64,000 nt of DNA from Pseudomonas fluorescens (GCF_902498195.1 NZ_CABVIY010000002.1:62001-126000), one strand, 5' to 3'; counted from the stretch's first letter, positions 35,294-45,112 are shown. Translations and numbers: made by a program. The notes: generated by a model not told the origin, from the letters alone.

Positions 35294-36298
35294 TCAGGCA
35301 AGCAGAAAACGGCGGCTGCCTGTTTTGATCTTGGGATAGCGGGCCTGCAGGTAGGGTTTGTCCTTGAGCATCTGTTCGACGTCCAGACCAATGCTGTCCT
35401 TGGACTTCTTCCAACTGATATAGCCCTCGGTAAACTCCGCACGGGTGGCTGCACCCATGGCCTGCTGCAGGACTTGCTTGAGCTGCGCCTCACGCGTCTC
35501 TTGCTGAGCAATGCTCTGGCGAATAGCCTTGAGCTCCAGGTAGGTGCTGGCCAGCTCCGTGTGCTGGCTGAAGTCCAGGGTCTGACCATTGTCTTCGGGG
35601 TAAAGGCAACGCAACGCCGCTTCGGCCGAGGCTGTACCATCGGCCGGTGGCGGGGTATCACTGACCACGTAATCCCAGAACAACCGTTCTAGATCGATCA
35701 ATCGAGCAATCATCGACTCATCCCGTTCGATGCGATGGATCTCCAGGTGTTGGCCCCCCAGCAATACCGCTACATCCGCCGCCTGCTTGCCGGTCACCGC
35801 CAACTGGTGCAAGACCTGTAACTGCACATACTCCGGCACGCCTTCTTTCCAGAGGCGAGCGCCGTTGATGCCGGCAGTTTTGCATTCAAGGATCTGTACA
35901 TTGTCGGTGCCGATGACTTCGCGGTCGATGTTGGCCAACATCCAGGGCAATTTAGGATCAGGATGCTGCAGCACGGCATTGATCCGCCGTACCCGGTGAC
36001 CACTGCGCTTGGTGTAGTGGGTCGCGACAATCGGTTCAAGGATGTTTCCCCAGTAAGCTGGGCTCTCTTCATCATTGTGATCTAGCTTTGGTAGCGAACT
36101 GTCACGGCTAGTTTTCTCCAGCCACAGTTCCAGTTGGGATTTGTAAGGATTGAGCCCTACGGCAGCGGCGGCATCCGAGCTGCCGATGCCTTGCTTGCGC
36201 ACCGCTAACCAGTCTTCACGCGGTAGCTCCTTGGTACCCACCAGGCGCAAGGCTGGACGGGGTTTGCTGCTGGGGTTTTGCAGTGTTTGCGTAGCCAT
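35294..36298 (-). CDS. YqaJ-family viral recombinase/exonuclease
   Basis: A 334-residue protein with the YqaJ (lambda-exonuclease-like PD-(D/E)XK) fold. Visible are WLAVRKQGIGSSDAAAAVGL near residue 32, then LELWLEKTS. The catalytic acidic residues are in NIDREVIGTDNVQILECKTA near 124-140 (D...ExK), and a helical C-terminus follows. It processes DNA ends for homologous recombination or replication of the element. It is flanked on both sides by intrinsic terminators, so each gene of the module may be separately tuned. Start ATG 36298 with GGAAATC upstream. Confidence 0.9.
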   Translation of the reverse strand: MATQTLQNPSSKPRPALRLVGTKELPREDWLAVRKQGIGSSDAAAAVGLNPYKSQLELWLEKTSRDSSLPKLDHNDEESPAYWGNILEPIVATHYTKRSGHRVRRINAVLQHPDPKLPWMLANIDREVIGTDNVQILECKTAGINGARLWKEGVPEYVQLQVLHQLAVTGKQAADVAVLLGGQHLEIHRIERDESMIARLIDLERLFWDYVVSDTPPPADGTASAEAALRCLYPEDNGQTLDFSQHTELASTYLELKAIRQSIAQQETREAQLKQVLQQAMGAATRAEFTEGYISWKKSKDSIGLDVEQMLKDKPYLQARYPKIKTGSRRFLLA

Positions 36299-36322
36299 AA
36301 TGATTTCCTGTGCGGCATGAAA

Positions 36323-36356
36323 AAACGCCCGGCCAGCAGAAACTGACCAGGCGTTT
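36323..36356 (-). terminator. Intrinsic terminator after the DUF932 gene
   Basis: On the minus strand, stem AAACGCCTGGTCAG / CTGGCCGGGCGTTT is followed by a T-run (A-run at 36320-36325). It lies between the DUF932 and YqaJ genes. Confidence 0.75.
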
Positions 36357-36392
36357 AGCCGTGAGAAGAAAGAGAGGGGGATCAGGCAGAGA

Positions 36393-37361
36393 CTAAGCGG
36401 CGAGTTGCAGGGCGGCGTTCAGGGCGCGTTCTTTGATGACGGCACCTTGGCCGAACCAGGCCGAATCCATGCGGTATTCAGTACTTCGAGCACGTCGCTC
36501 GTGATCGACATACTCCGTCACGGCGTTGAGCAAGCCCCACGCAGTTCCTTGGGCTGATTCAAGCGTCGCTCCACGACCTTGGCCTTCATACAAGCCTTGG
36601 ACTTTGCGCAGTGCTCGCTCATTCGGCAGCACTTCCGGCAGTTTGCTATGGGGGGCTACTTCACACAGCACATTCATGAAGAAGCCCATCGCCTCATGCC
36701 ACTGCACCTTGCGCTCCGCCAGTGCGCGCATGCGGTACATAAATTCATCCCATTGCGAGACGGCGATGCCCATTTGTTTCTTCACGGCCAGAGGATCAAA
36801 GCGCGTGTTGTGCGGCACCTTGATTGCGCGGGTAACGGCGTTCAGGGAGATGGTCAGGGTGTTGTTGCAAACTACACGCACGGTGGTCGGGGTCGCGGTG
36901 GTGGCCAGCGTACCGTCACAGGAGGTGGCTAATAGAAGATAGCCATTCACCTGATCGTTCCCCTTCAGCACGGTTGTTTGCCCGGTCCTGGCCAGAGCCC
37001 AGAACTTGCGGCCACCTTTGAGTACCCCAGCTGTTTCCAACTCATAGCCGGAGACCTCAGTCAGATCCCGGTAGAACTCCAGCACCTCACGGGGCTGCAC
37101 AACTTGGTAACGGTTGGAAACCACCGACAACGGGGCCTTGGTGTCGGAACGATACAGCACCTTCTGTTCCGGAAAGGAGTGAATCGTACCCAGGTTGCCG
37201 ATAGTGTCGGCCTTGAAGTGAACAGGACTTTCCTGGATCTGCCAGTTCATTCCGGCTTCCTGTTGCCAGACTTCGAGCGGTTGTTTTTGCGTCAGCCGGT
37301 TACCCAGACCATGCCAAGGGGTAGCGCCAACGTATGCCATTTGTTCGACGAGATGAGCCAT
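36393..37361 (-). CDS. DUF932 protein
   Basis: A 322-residue DUF932 (phage/plasmid-like) protein. The family opening AYVGATPWHGLGNRLTQKQP is followed by SNRYQVVQPREVLEFYRDL near residue 82 and TVRVVCNNTLTISLN near 160. The function of DUF932 is unknown; the genes occur on phages, plasmids and islands next to YqaJ and RadC, as here. The start at 37361 lies downstream of a short intergenic region and a zinc-ribbon gene in the same direction. Confidence 0.9.
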   Translation of the reverse strand: MAHLVEQMAYVGATPWHGLGNRLTQKQPLEVWQQEAGMNWQIQESPVHFKADTIGNLGTIHSFPEQKVLYRSDTKAPLSVVSNRYQVVQPREVLEFYRDLTEVSGYELETAGVLKGGRKFWALARTGQTTVLKGNDQVNGYLLLATSCDGTLATTATPTTVRVVCNNTLTISLNAVTRAIKVPHNTRFDPLAVKKQMGIAVSQWDEFMYRMRALAERKVQWHEAMGFFMNVLCEVAPHSKLPEVLPNERALRKVQGLYEGQGRGATLESAQGTAWGLLNAVTEYVDHERRARSTEYRMDSAWFGQGAVIKERALNAALQLAA

Positions 37362-37438
37362 GGGAGTGATTCCTTTGGGTGCGTGCCGGCATAAATGCTG
37401 CGCTCGCGCAGCATTGGCCGAAGAACGTTGTAAGAGGA

Positions 37439-37768
37439 TTAGGTTGGTAGGTTGAAGCGATGATTGCAGGCGAGGCAGAGGTTGTTGGCGAACACATGGC
37501 GATCGAGTTTTTCGCCGAGCTGAGCACCGAGGGTGCAGCCGCCTGCACCTCCAGCGAGCCCGCCGAGGATGGCACCAGATACTGTGCCGAGGGTGATGCC
37601 AAGAGGGCCGGCAATAGCGCCGACATAGGCGCCCACCTGGCCTGCTGCCAGAACGGCGCTCGCACCACGAGCGGCTCCGCCTACGGTTCCAACAGCCGCG
37701 CCAATCTTCATGGCTGTTTGTAAAGATGCGATCTTGGGGGAGTTACATAGAGGACAATGCAATGACAT
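37439..37768 (-). CDS. Zinc-ribbon protein with glycine-zipper membrane segment
   Basis: A 109-residue protein in which two half zinc-ribbons flank a glycine/alanine-rich hydrophobic region. CPLCNSPK lies at the N-terminus and CLACNHRF at the C-terminus. The middle (GAYVGAIAGPLGITLGTVSG and following) resembles glycine-zipper membrane inserts. ATG 37768 has GGAG upstream; an in-frame start five codons earlier is possible. It heads the leftward maintenance module. Function unknown. Confidence 0.7.
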   Translation of the reverse strand: MSLHCPLCNSPKIASLQTAMKIGAAVGTVGGAARGASAVLAAGQVGAYVGAIAGPLGITLGTVSGAILGGLAGGAGGCTLGAQLGEKLDRHVFANNLCLACNHRFNLPT

Positions 37769-38251
37769 GGTTCTGAGCTCCATGGGGTGGACGTCATGGC
37801 AGTGATGTAGGACTGAATTTTTTTTGAGTCGAATCGTAATCGGCCTCCATGACGATTAAGTGCAGCAATCGGCCGATTCTGTTGACAAGTCGGTTTGCTC
37901 AAAATGCTCGAATATTGATGGGTGAAAACATCTCTTTCGCACGCTACAACGTGAAATCCGAGTCCGGAGGATCTGCTCAAAGCTAGGGTCTCCATTTCAG
38001 GCTCGTACTTTTCTGCCGTGAAAACCAAGCCGGATTTTTTTCAATAGAATTGGCCAAGAGTAGTCATGGAATGACTACAAATTTGAGCGCGATTCAAGGC
38101 AGGATCCAGGTAAGCCCCTATCAACCGTGGCGGACGAGTCGAAGAGCGCGAGCGACTGATTCGGACCGAGAAAATACCGGCCCAACACCGGCACCGCTGA
38201 GCAACTGCCCTACTAACGGAACGAGCTCGAACAGATCAGGAGAACAACTCG
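37769..38251. other. Divergent intergenic region
   Basis: About 480 bases between the leftward maintenance module and the rightward gene at 38252. It should hold promoters for both. No convincing gene; AGGAG at 38239-38243 is the ribosome binding site of the next gene. Confidence 0.4.
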
Positions 38252-39538
38252 ATGGACCACACACTTTTCGAGCGCTACTCACCTGCCATCCGCAGGCTCG
38301 GCATGGCGGGCGCCAACAGTCCCGAGCTCGTGATTGAAAACACAGGCAGAGACATCCTCAGGTACATTCCTTTCGAACACGTCAACGCTGATGCCAAGTT
38401 GGTCATCGTGGGCATCACCCCAGGCCCCAACCAGCTGCGATTGGCGTACGGCGAAGTCCAGCGACTAATGGCCGTTGGCATCCCGACTGCAACGCTGCTT
38501 CATGAAGTGAAAAGACTTGGTGCATTCGGTGGCAGCGCCATGCGCCCAAACTTGCTGCGCTATCTGCGGCACTTCAAGTTCGACAAGATCCTGCGCATTC
38601 CAAATGTAGAGTCCCTGTGGGAAGAAAACGCCGACTTGTTCCACGGAACCTCGGTCATACCTCACGCGGCCTTTACAACAACGCCTGAGGGCGGCGAATC
38701 CATGTTTGCGGGCTCATTTGCCTACCTGATGGCTTCCCCTTTATTTCGAGAGTGCTTCATGGACTGCTTCGTCTCCACACTCCGCGAAATTAACCCAGAC
38801 GCCCTGTATATCGGCCTGGGCGATTGCCCCGAAGACGCGTTGCAATGGTGCGTCGATAACGGGTATCTGCACGCCCGGCAGTTTCTGGGTTCTTTCTGCC
38901 ATCCTTCAACCAGTGGCGGCAGCGCACCGAGTGTGTATATCAGAGATAAAACACTCAGTGACCTGAAGCCAGCAGACCCTGTACGTCACAGAGTTGCGAA
39001 ACTCGATCGGGCCTATGCGCGAATGGCTGGCGCAACTGCGTTGCTTCTGTGCGGCGCTGCGCCAATGTCGGAACCGCCACGCGCCGTCCCTCTACCGGAT
39101 AGTACCCAAGCTGCCCTTGCCCCACCGCCTCCGGCCAAGCCAACCCGCAAGACCGTAGCTGTCCCATGCGATGAATTCACAAATAAGGTGATCAAGCAGA
39201 TTGAACAGAGCGGATACGTGCTCGTTAGGGAGAGCAAATACCTTGCAGAGTTTTGCGCTGCCGGCCAGACGGTTTATTTATTGAAAGCAAGGACCCGCAT
39301 CAACAACATCTGTCTGATGGTTCACCCCAACATCATCAGGGGGCACTTGGTAGATCTGCTGGCGGCAATCGCCGTCAGCACAGGCCATCGACACCACTCA
39401 AGCATGTCGAAGTTTCCATCGAAATTGCATAATGGCAAGCAACCCATCACTTATGGCTGGCTTGTGATCATTGGCGGCCTGGCAGACGTCAATGCTGTGT
39501 TGGAAGGCCTGCTTGAAATAAAACCGGCTACAAGCTGA
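38252..39538 (+). CDS. Protein with uracil-DNA-glycosylase-like motifs
   Basis: A 428-residue two-domain protein. The N-terminal half has features of the uracil-DNA glycosylase fold: strand plus loop KLVIVGITPGPNQ near residue 50 (G-x-x-P-G) and GSFCHPSTSGG near 212 (HPS motif), about the spacing expected. A proline-rich linker (about 280-300) leads to a C-terminal domain of about 125 residues (GHLVDLLAAIAVSTGHRHHS, ITYGWLVIIGGLADVNAVLE) that I do not recognise. ATG 38252 has AGGAGAAC upstream. UDG-fold proteins can act in defence by removing modified bases. That role here is inference from location. Confidence 0.55.
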   Translation: MDHTLFERYSPAIRRLGMAGANSPELVIENTGRDILRYIPFEHVNADAKLVIVGITPGPNQLRLAYGEVQRLMAVGIPTATLLHEVKRLGAFGGSAMRPNLLRYLRHFKFDKILRIPNVESLWEENADLFHGTSVIPHAAFTTTPEGGESMFAGSFAYLMASPLFRECFMDCFVSTLREINPDALYIGLGDCPEDALQWCVDNGYLHARQFLGSFCHPSTSGGSAPSVYIRDKTLSDLKPADPVRHRVAKLDRAYARMAGATALLLCGAAPMSEPPRAVPLPDSTQAALAPPPPAKPTRKTVAVPCDEFTNKVIKQIEQSGYVLVRESKYLAEFCAAGQTVYLLKARTRINNICLMVHPNIIRGHLVDLLAAIAVSTGHRHHSSMSKFPSKLHNGKQPITYGWLVIIGGLADVNAVLEGLLEIKPATS

Positions 39539-39606
39539 ATTGTCGTTGTCAAAATGAGCCGAAGTTTGCGCTTGGCAGACTCATCAATCTGTTATGGAAG
39601 AACACA

Positions 39607-40242
39607 ATGAGCGAACACATCTGCGTGCGTTTCCCGACCCCGAATTTCGACCGGCTGCTGGAAACCTTGCCACTCAAAGGCGCGAAGGTATTCAAGACCG
39701 GTTCCAGTTCAACTATCTTCGAGAAGGGTGACAGTTTGCTGCGGCTAACCCTGCAAGGCAGTGGCCATAACTTCCTGGCGCAACAATCGGCTGCGGGTAA
39801 CCCAAACGTGGTCAGGGTACTGCACAACTATGGTGCGGTGGCGTTATCGGACACCTATGAGTCTGGCCCTGAGGTAGAGTTCTACTGGCTAGCGCAGGTC
39901 GAGCGCCTGGTTGATATTGAAGTGGGCAGCGAGCCTGTTCTTGAGGCTTGGCTTGCGCGATTCGATGAAGAGGGGCAGCCTGGCTCGAGGGACTTACCCG
40001 TTTTTGCACAGCAATGTCGTGAACTGGCGCGCGCTCACAGGCAGTATGCTGGGTTGATGGAAACGCTGGCGCTGGCGGCGGAGTTTCCGGGGATTGAGTC
40101 GATGGACCTGCGGCTGAGTAACTGCATGCGACGGCCTTTGACCGGGGAGTTGGTTTGGACGGATCCGTTAGATGATTGTTTCTACGAACCAGACACCAAT
40201 GTGGAAATTTCACTGGATGTACTCTTAGCGCTTCTCAAATGA
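39607..40242 (+). CDS. Kinase-like (aminoglycoside phosphotransferase-fold) protein
   Basis: A 211-residue protein with traces of a protein-kinase-like fold. N-terminal strands surround a glycine/serine loop (FKTGSSSTIFEKGDSLLRLT). A catalytic-loop-like SMDLRLSNCM has D167 and N172, and a metal-site-like WTDPLDD has D186. The conserved ATP lysine is not evident, and the N-lobe is short. ATG 39607 has GGAAGAAC upstream. It follows the UDG-like gene by 68 bases in the same direction and may be co-transcribed. It could be a small-molecule kinase, pseudokinase or toxin. Confidence 0.5.
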   Translation: MSEHICVRFPTPNFDRLLETLPLKGAKVFKTGSSSTIFEKGDSLLRLTLQGSGHNFLAQQSAAGNPNVVRVLHNYGAVALSDTYESGPEVEFYWLAQVERLVDIEVGSEPVLEAWLARFDEEGQPGSRDLPVFAQQCRELARAHRQYAGLMETLALAAEFPGIESMDLRLSNCMRRPLTGELVWTDPLDDCFYEPDTNVEISLDVLLALLK

Positions 40243-40657
40243 CGGGTAATCTAATCCATACACACGTTTTCGGGCCACGTCTTGCCAGGCCTATGTGACC
40301 AGCTTTTTAATGAATTTTGGCTCTTCTCAGTGAACATATGCTCAGACCCATCTGGCACGCTAAATCTCCCCTGATTTTCTAGCTGCTGCGAAAGGGAACT
40401 TTGGGTCGTCATTAGCCGGTCGTGGCAGACTGAGATCGACCCAAATGGACGGTAGTAAGGGATTGGGCTCCAAGCTTTGCGGGAGCGGGCTTGCACGCGA
40501 TGGCATCATCCCAGTGGTTCGCAGTGTAATCCTGCTTACGCCGTAGATGCTGAACCGTCGCTCCTGGCTGTGGATTCATCGGGCGACATCGCTGCAGGGT
40601 TATCACCCGTCGTTGCGCTTAATGGATAGCGCTGATAACGCTTGCTTCACCGTCACC
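40243..40657. other. Intergenic region with a REP-like element
   Basis: About 415 bases between convergent genes without a convincing coding frame. GCGGGAGCGGGCTTGCACGC followed by GATGGC at about 40480-40506 is a degenerate Pseudomonas REP (GGGAGCGGGCTTGC-n-GCGATGG type). Confidence 0.5.
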
Positions 40658-42688
40658 CTAGTCGATGGTGAAAACCCTTTGGTAATGGCATTGCAGTGCC
40701 GCCAGCATGGCAGCCTGATGAGCATCGGCCGCGACCTCTCCCCACGTTTCCTTCGAATAGATCAAGTCCATTTTCAGGGAGTCAGGCCGCTTCTCGTACG
40801 CCCGCTTGTTGAGGAATCGCTGGCGCTTTTCGTTGTAGGGCAGATTACCGTACTCCGAGTTGATACTGCGCGAGACAAGCGCGAGATTGCCAAAGCGGTC
40901 TAGCCAATCCCGCGAGACCGTGTTGGTATCGATCGCCTGTGGGGTCTGCGGCGAAATATGCTCTACCGAGTTCTTCGCGGTGAAACGGAAATTGCCCCAG
41001 AACTCATGATCACGTTGCTGTTCATACCAAAGCACGAAGTCCAGTTTATAGAACCAGTAATGCGCAAATCTGACGCCATGGTCCTCCGTCAGCACAGCTT
41101 CGAACTGCAGCGCCGAAGCGGTACGCCAGGGATCGTCCATGAACCGGCGGCTACGTACGACCAGCGCAGCATCCGTCACTTCTCCAAGCAGCTGGTTATC
41201 CAGATGGCATAGGAAGCCGTAGTACCGCTCGATTTCACCGCCACCACCCCGCACGGTGTGCGCATGCTTGTGGATAAAGTACAGGAAGGGGGTCAGCCAG
41301 TAATGGGTGGTGATTTCCTGCGAGTGATACAGCATGCTCTGCAGCAACGATAGGCCCTGGTGCACGGCATTGTCGCGACTGCGATTGATGTAACGCTTGT
41401 CTTCACTGGCGGAAATCGAGGTGTGGCAGACCTGATGGATTTCGTCATCGCCCTGATCGACCCACTTGATCACATACTCGTCCCACAGCACACGCATGCG
41501 CCAGAGCAGATCAATGAACCCTTGCGCCCTCGCCACACGCTGCGCCGAATCCGCTGGCGCCAGCAAGTGGGCTTCAAACAGGGCGAGCAACTGCCGATCC
41601 AGCACACGCGGCAGATCCGCCTGCCCTTGCTCCTTCAGCCAGATACGCAACACATGAAGCAAGAAGAGTGGAAAGCCGATGATGCTCCGCGCCCAGGGGG
41701 CTTCTCCGTCATCCTCGGCGATGGCTGCCGGAGACGCGCCGATATCGGTAACAGAGCCGTCAACGATGGCCTGCAAGGTCAGGCGGTCGTAGCCATCCGT
41801 TTGCGCGGAGTGGGTCTTTCGATCGAGCAACCCGTGTACGGCGCCTGCATGGAGCAGTTGCCCCTTGTTATAGAGATCCCCCAGTCGGTGCGCCTCCAGC
41901 TGGGTTTCCAGACACAGATTGCGCTCGACAAAGCCACTCATGTCGGCACAGGCATTCCACAATGCCGCGAAACGGAAACGGCTTTCCGCGGGGATGTCCT
42001 GCAGCAACCTAGCCTTGAGGATCTCGTGGTGCTGTAGCTGGATACCACGGTTGTTGATGACTTCGAACAGCTTGTTCAGGTCCATGCCCTCAGGCACTTG
42101 CGTGAGCACCAGCGATACATTGCGATACACAAAGCTGGCCAGCGCCTTGAGATATTCATCATCAACAGGCCCGCCGTCCGCACGCTTGTAGGTCTGCGCG
42201 AAGGAGGCCATCAATTGCTGAGCCTCTCTCATGCTCTGAGTGTCGATGATTTCGCTGCTCGTCGCTTTCCCCCCCGGCATCATGCTGGCAAGGAAGTCGT
42301 TCACCTGCTCCCGGATTGAGAAGTGCAGACGCGGAGTCGTCCTTTCCTTCAGCACAACCCTACTGAAGTCCTCCATCACCTGGCTCCATACCGGCACCGT
42401 GCTGAGCATCCACAACGTGGTGAAACGCTGCTGGCCGTCGATCAGGTCGAAGCGGCGCATGCCCTGATTGCGATCTTCATCGGTGGTTTTTTCCACCAAC
42501 AGCGTGCCGCCCAGGAAGAACTGTGTGTCGCCTCGATCGAAAGCATTGGCGATGTCTGTCAGCAGTGTTCTGATCTGCTCATCACCCCACACATACAGGC
42601 GCTGGTAGATCGGCACATTGAAACACCACGCAGCGTCTTTCCTGTTGGCCAGCTGTTGCAGAGTGCAGAGGCTGGAATCAATGCTCAT
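40658..42688 (-). CDS. DUF262-DUF1524 (GmrSD-type) nuclease
   Basis: A 676-residue GmrSD-like protein. The N-terminal ParB-like DUF262 domain shows FNVPIYQRLYVWGDEQIRTL near residue 22 and RRFDLIDGQQRFTTLWML near 78. The C-terminal DUF1524 HNH-type nuclease is marked by SVEHISPQTP and FGNLALVSRSINSEYGNLPY, near residues 575-625. In GmrSD, DUF262 uses NTP hydrolysis and DUF1524 cuts modified phage DNA. ATG 42688 with GGAGGTCG upstream overlaps the end of the preceding gene by 11 bases, so it is the last gene of a four-gene leftward operon. Confidence 0.85.
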   Translation of the reverse strand: MSIDSSLCTLQQLANRKDAAWCFNVPIYQRLYVWGDEQIRTLLTDIANAFDRGDTQFFLGGTLLVEKTTDEDRNQGMRRFDLIDGQQRFTTLWMLSTVPVWSQVMEDFSRVVLKERTTPRLHFSIREQVNDFLASMMPGGKATSSEIIDTQSMREAQQLMASFAQTYKRADGGPVDDEYLKALASFVYRNVSLVLTQVPEGMDLNKLFEVINNRGIQLQHHEILKARLLQDIPAESRFRFAALWNACADMSGFVERNLCLETQLEAHRLGDLYNKGQLLHAGAVHGLLDRKTHSAQTDGYDRLTLQAIVDGSVTDIGASPAAIAEDDGEAPWARSIIGFPLFLLHVLRIWLKEQGQADLPRVLDRQLLALFEAHLLAPADSAQRVARAQGFIDLLWRMRVLWDEYVIKWVDQGDDEIHQVCHTSISASEDKRYINRSRDNAVHQGLSLLQSMLYHSQEITTHYWLTPFLYFIHKHAHTVRGGGGEIERYYGFLCHLDNQLLGEVTDAALVVRSRRFMDDPWRTASALQFEAVLTEDHGVRFAHYWFYKLDFVLWYEQQRDHEFWGNFRFTAKNSVEHISPQTPQAIDTNTVSRDWLDRFGNLALVSRSINSEYGNLPYNEKRQRFLNKRAYEKRPDSLKMDLIYSKETWGEVAADAHQAAMLAALQCHYQRVFTID

Positions 42689-44174
42689 GGCGACCTCCAT
42701 GGGAGGCTTTAAGAAACACCTCAAGCCATTGCGATTTGTCCGCAAGGTTGCGGCATTCAGGATCCGCCTGCACCTTGTAGAACGCCAGAACAGCCCGTTT
42801 GTATCGACCTTGCACACCATTCCCCACTTCAATCGTTTCATCGGCATACAACGATGCCACGGCCTGTTGGCGCTTTTGCAGAAAGTCCAGCACCTGTTTC
42901 GGATGGTAGCTTTGTGCGATCACATCCAGCAGGTTTAACTCGGCCAACCTGAAGAAGTTGGCGGCGGTTTCCTGCTTGACCTGTTTTTTCTCCAGGCGAA
43001 TTGCGCCCAGCAGAAACTCCAGGCGTAAGGCAAACGCGGTCAGTTGCTCGACTTCGAACTGATCCATGTACACCAGGCTGCAGAGCATGAAAATTTCGCG
43101 CAGATACTCCTGGTTGTTGCACAGCAGCTGTCGATATATCGCGCGGAAAAAACTCACCTGCGCGCACGGCGCAGGATCGTTCATCAGCCTCTGCAGCAGG
43201 GCGGCATACTTGTCTGCGTAGAGAAAGAAGCCCACGCCCTCATGAATGGGCTGGCGCAGTGCCATCGGCAAGTTCGCGGGGTTGTGGCTGATGCGCAGTT
43301 GACTGCCGTGCAGTACCTGCTCTCCGTCGCCCGTCAGCGTCAACGCAGTTGCCAGCCGATTGTGTCGGGTGGCGTAGAGCGGCACGCTGTCGACGCTGCT
43401 GCGGCTGTCCGCAACGTGTTTCCATGTGTTGCACTGGAACTCGGTCAGCAGCGTCTCGTGTCTGCCCGCTGGAGTTTGCGCACCGCGCCAACGCCGCGCA
43501 CGCCAGAGAAAACGATTGAACAGGTTGGGGGCAAAATCCTGGCCGGGCGACAGTATCGCGGGTTGACGTTGCAGCGCCTCCCAGCGCTCGGCGCAGTGCT
43601 GCTGCAGGGCTGTCTTCAGATCGCCCTCAGCGTCTGCGTGATCGATCGCACGCAGGTGATAGGCCTTGAGCAGGTCGGTGGCCCGCAGAGGCACGCCGCG
43701 ATTGTTCTGGGTATCGAAAAAGGTGAAGGCAAGGTCGCTGCTGTCCACCTCGATCACCGTCAGACGAAGCTTTCCGATGATCTCCGGTGCAATCGGCTCT
43801 TGCTGCTTCAACGCCTGAATTCCTTCACGGATATGTCGTGCGGACTGCCCCGAATAGCTGAGCACCTGGCCCGCTGGCAGTGCACCGGTCGCGCGGTGAT
43901 ACAGCAGCGACAACGCCGTGATGCGCTGCTGACCATCGATGATGAACCTTCTCGATTGGTGCACATCGCGATGCAGCAATACCGCGCCAATGTAGTAAGG
44001 CAAGGTTTTGTCCGGCTGGCCTGCGAACTCTGCGAGATCACTGGTCAGTTGCAACAGCTTGTCCGGGCCCCACACGAAGCCGCGCTGATAACTGTCCAGT
44101 GCCAATGGCCAACCTACCTTTAGCAGATCGTCGAATGCCAGGGTGCTGACCCGGACAGGAGATTCATGCGTCAT
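42678..44174 (-). CDS. DUF262 protein without recognisable DUF1524
   Basis: A 498-residue protein with an N-terminal DUF262 domain: LALDSYQRGFVWGPDKLLQL near residue 26 and SRRFIIDGQQRITALSLLY near 74. The C-terminal half is helical and lacks the H-x-x-P signature seen in the adjacent DUF262-DUF1524 protein, so nuclease activity may reside only in that partner. The two genes overlap by 11 bases. A pair of unequal DUF262 proteins suggests a heteromeric complex. Confidence 0.8.
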   Translation of the reverse strand: MTHESPVRVSTLAFDDLLKVGWPLALDSYQRGFVWGPDKLLQLTSDLAEFAGQPDKTLPYYIGAVLLHRDVHQSRRFIIDGQQRITALSLLYHRATGALPAGQVLSYSGQSARHIREGIQALKQQEPIAPEIIGKLRLTVIEVDSSDLAFTFFDTQNNRGVPLRATDLLKAYHLRAIDHADAEGDLKTALQQHCAERWEALQRQPAILSPGQDFAPNLFNRFLWRARRWRGAQTPAGRHETLLTEFQCNTWKHVADSRSSVDSVPLYATRHNRLATALTLTGDGEQVLHGSQLRISHNPANLPMALRQPIHEGVGFFLYADKYAALLQRLMNDPAPCAQVSFFRAIYRQLLCNNQEYLREIFMLCSLVYMDQFEVEQLTAFALRLEFLLGAIRLEKKQVKQETAANFFRLAELNLLDVIAQSYHPKQVLDFLQKRQQAVASLYADETIEVGNGVQGRYKRAVLAFYKVQADPECRNLADKSQWLEVFLKASHGGRHEH

Positions 44175-44190
44175 TTATCGGCTCCCCTGC

Positions 44191-44925
44191 TCAGCTCTCT
44201 TCCCAGCGTTTGCGCAAGGTCCTGATCCGGGCATCCCCCCGCAACGCACGCCGATCCGGTCCACAGAGCGCGACCGAACCTTCCGGTAGACCAAAGACTT
44301 CCTCGATGGCTGCCCGAATGCTGCTGACCTTCGCATCCGAACGTGCGGCCCGATAGCGCGCCGCCCTTCGCTCGGCAGTGGCCACGGCCTGGTCTGCACC
44401 CTGCTCATCCTCGGCATCTGGTTCCTCGACATCCCAGTCCTCGTCCTCTTCATCCCCCTCTATAAGTTCCGGATCATCATCGGCCTCTTCGGCCTCTTCG
44501 GTCAGGTCAGCCAGGCTCTGACCATTGGAATACCAAGTGCAGGCGTCCTCCTGCTCCCATACCAGCCCATCCTCGACATGAAAGGTGCGCAGGGCTATGG
44601 AGGACGAAACGTAATCGCTGAACCGCGACTTCACCGCTGGCAACCGCTCGAAGCCAGCGCCCAAGGCCAGTAGAACCTTATTAGGGCCGGCAACCAACAG
44701 GAATTCAGACCAGCTCTGCTCACGGAAATTGACGCTGGCAGAAGCGTACATGTAAAGGGTTGCGCGAAGTGATGCGTCCTGTTCGGCCAACTGGGTCAGT
44801 ACCTGCATCACAGTGCGGTAGATACTAAAGCCCGCATTTTCGACGGAGTGCGAGTCGACCTCGACAGTGGGCAATGGCGACCCTTTGTTGACGAACGACA
44901 GCTCCGATACCGATTTCTTGATCAT
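44191..44925 (-). CDS. Acidic protein of unknown function in the HEPN-DUF262 operon
   Basis: A 244-residue protein. The first 140 residues look globular (RATLYMYASASVNFREQSWS, LLVAGPNKVLLALGAGF). A strongly acidic stretch of about 40 residues follows near 150-190, and the C-terminal helices are basic (AERRAARYRAARSDAKVSSI). The acidic/basic arrangement could mimic DNA or tether a partner. ATG 44925 is chosen with AAGGAAAG upstream. It ends 16 bases before the DUF262 gene and follows the HEPN gene by 187 bases. No family recognised. Confidence 0.6.
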   Translation of the reverse strand: MIKKSVSELSFVNKGSPLPTVEVDSHSVENAGFSIYRTVMQVLTQLAEQDASLRATLYMYASASVNFREQSWSEFLLVAGPNKVLLALGAGFERLPAVKSRFSDYVSSSIALRTFHVEDGLVWEQEDACTWYSNGQSLADLTEEAEEADDDPELIEGDEEDEDWDVEEPDAEDEQGADQAVATAERRAARYRAARSDAKVSSIRAAIEEVFGLPEGSVALCGPDRRALRGDARIRTLRKRWEES

Positions 44926-45112
44926 TGCATTCTTTCCTTGAACAGTTCGTGGGCGGGAACGGGCGCAGTTTGCGCCCAAAGTCCCCGCTTTTTCGCAGTC
45001 CCTCTGATTGAGGACGAAGATGTCATGCTCGACAGTGGCAAGTTAGGTGATGAGGATAAACAGCCAGCGGAATCACTTCGTTCGTGATCGCGTGATTGGA
45101 AAGTCCCACGAC

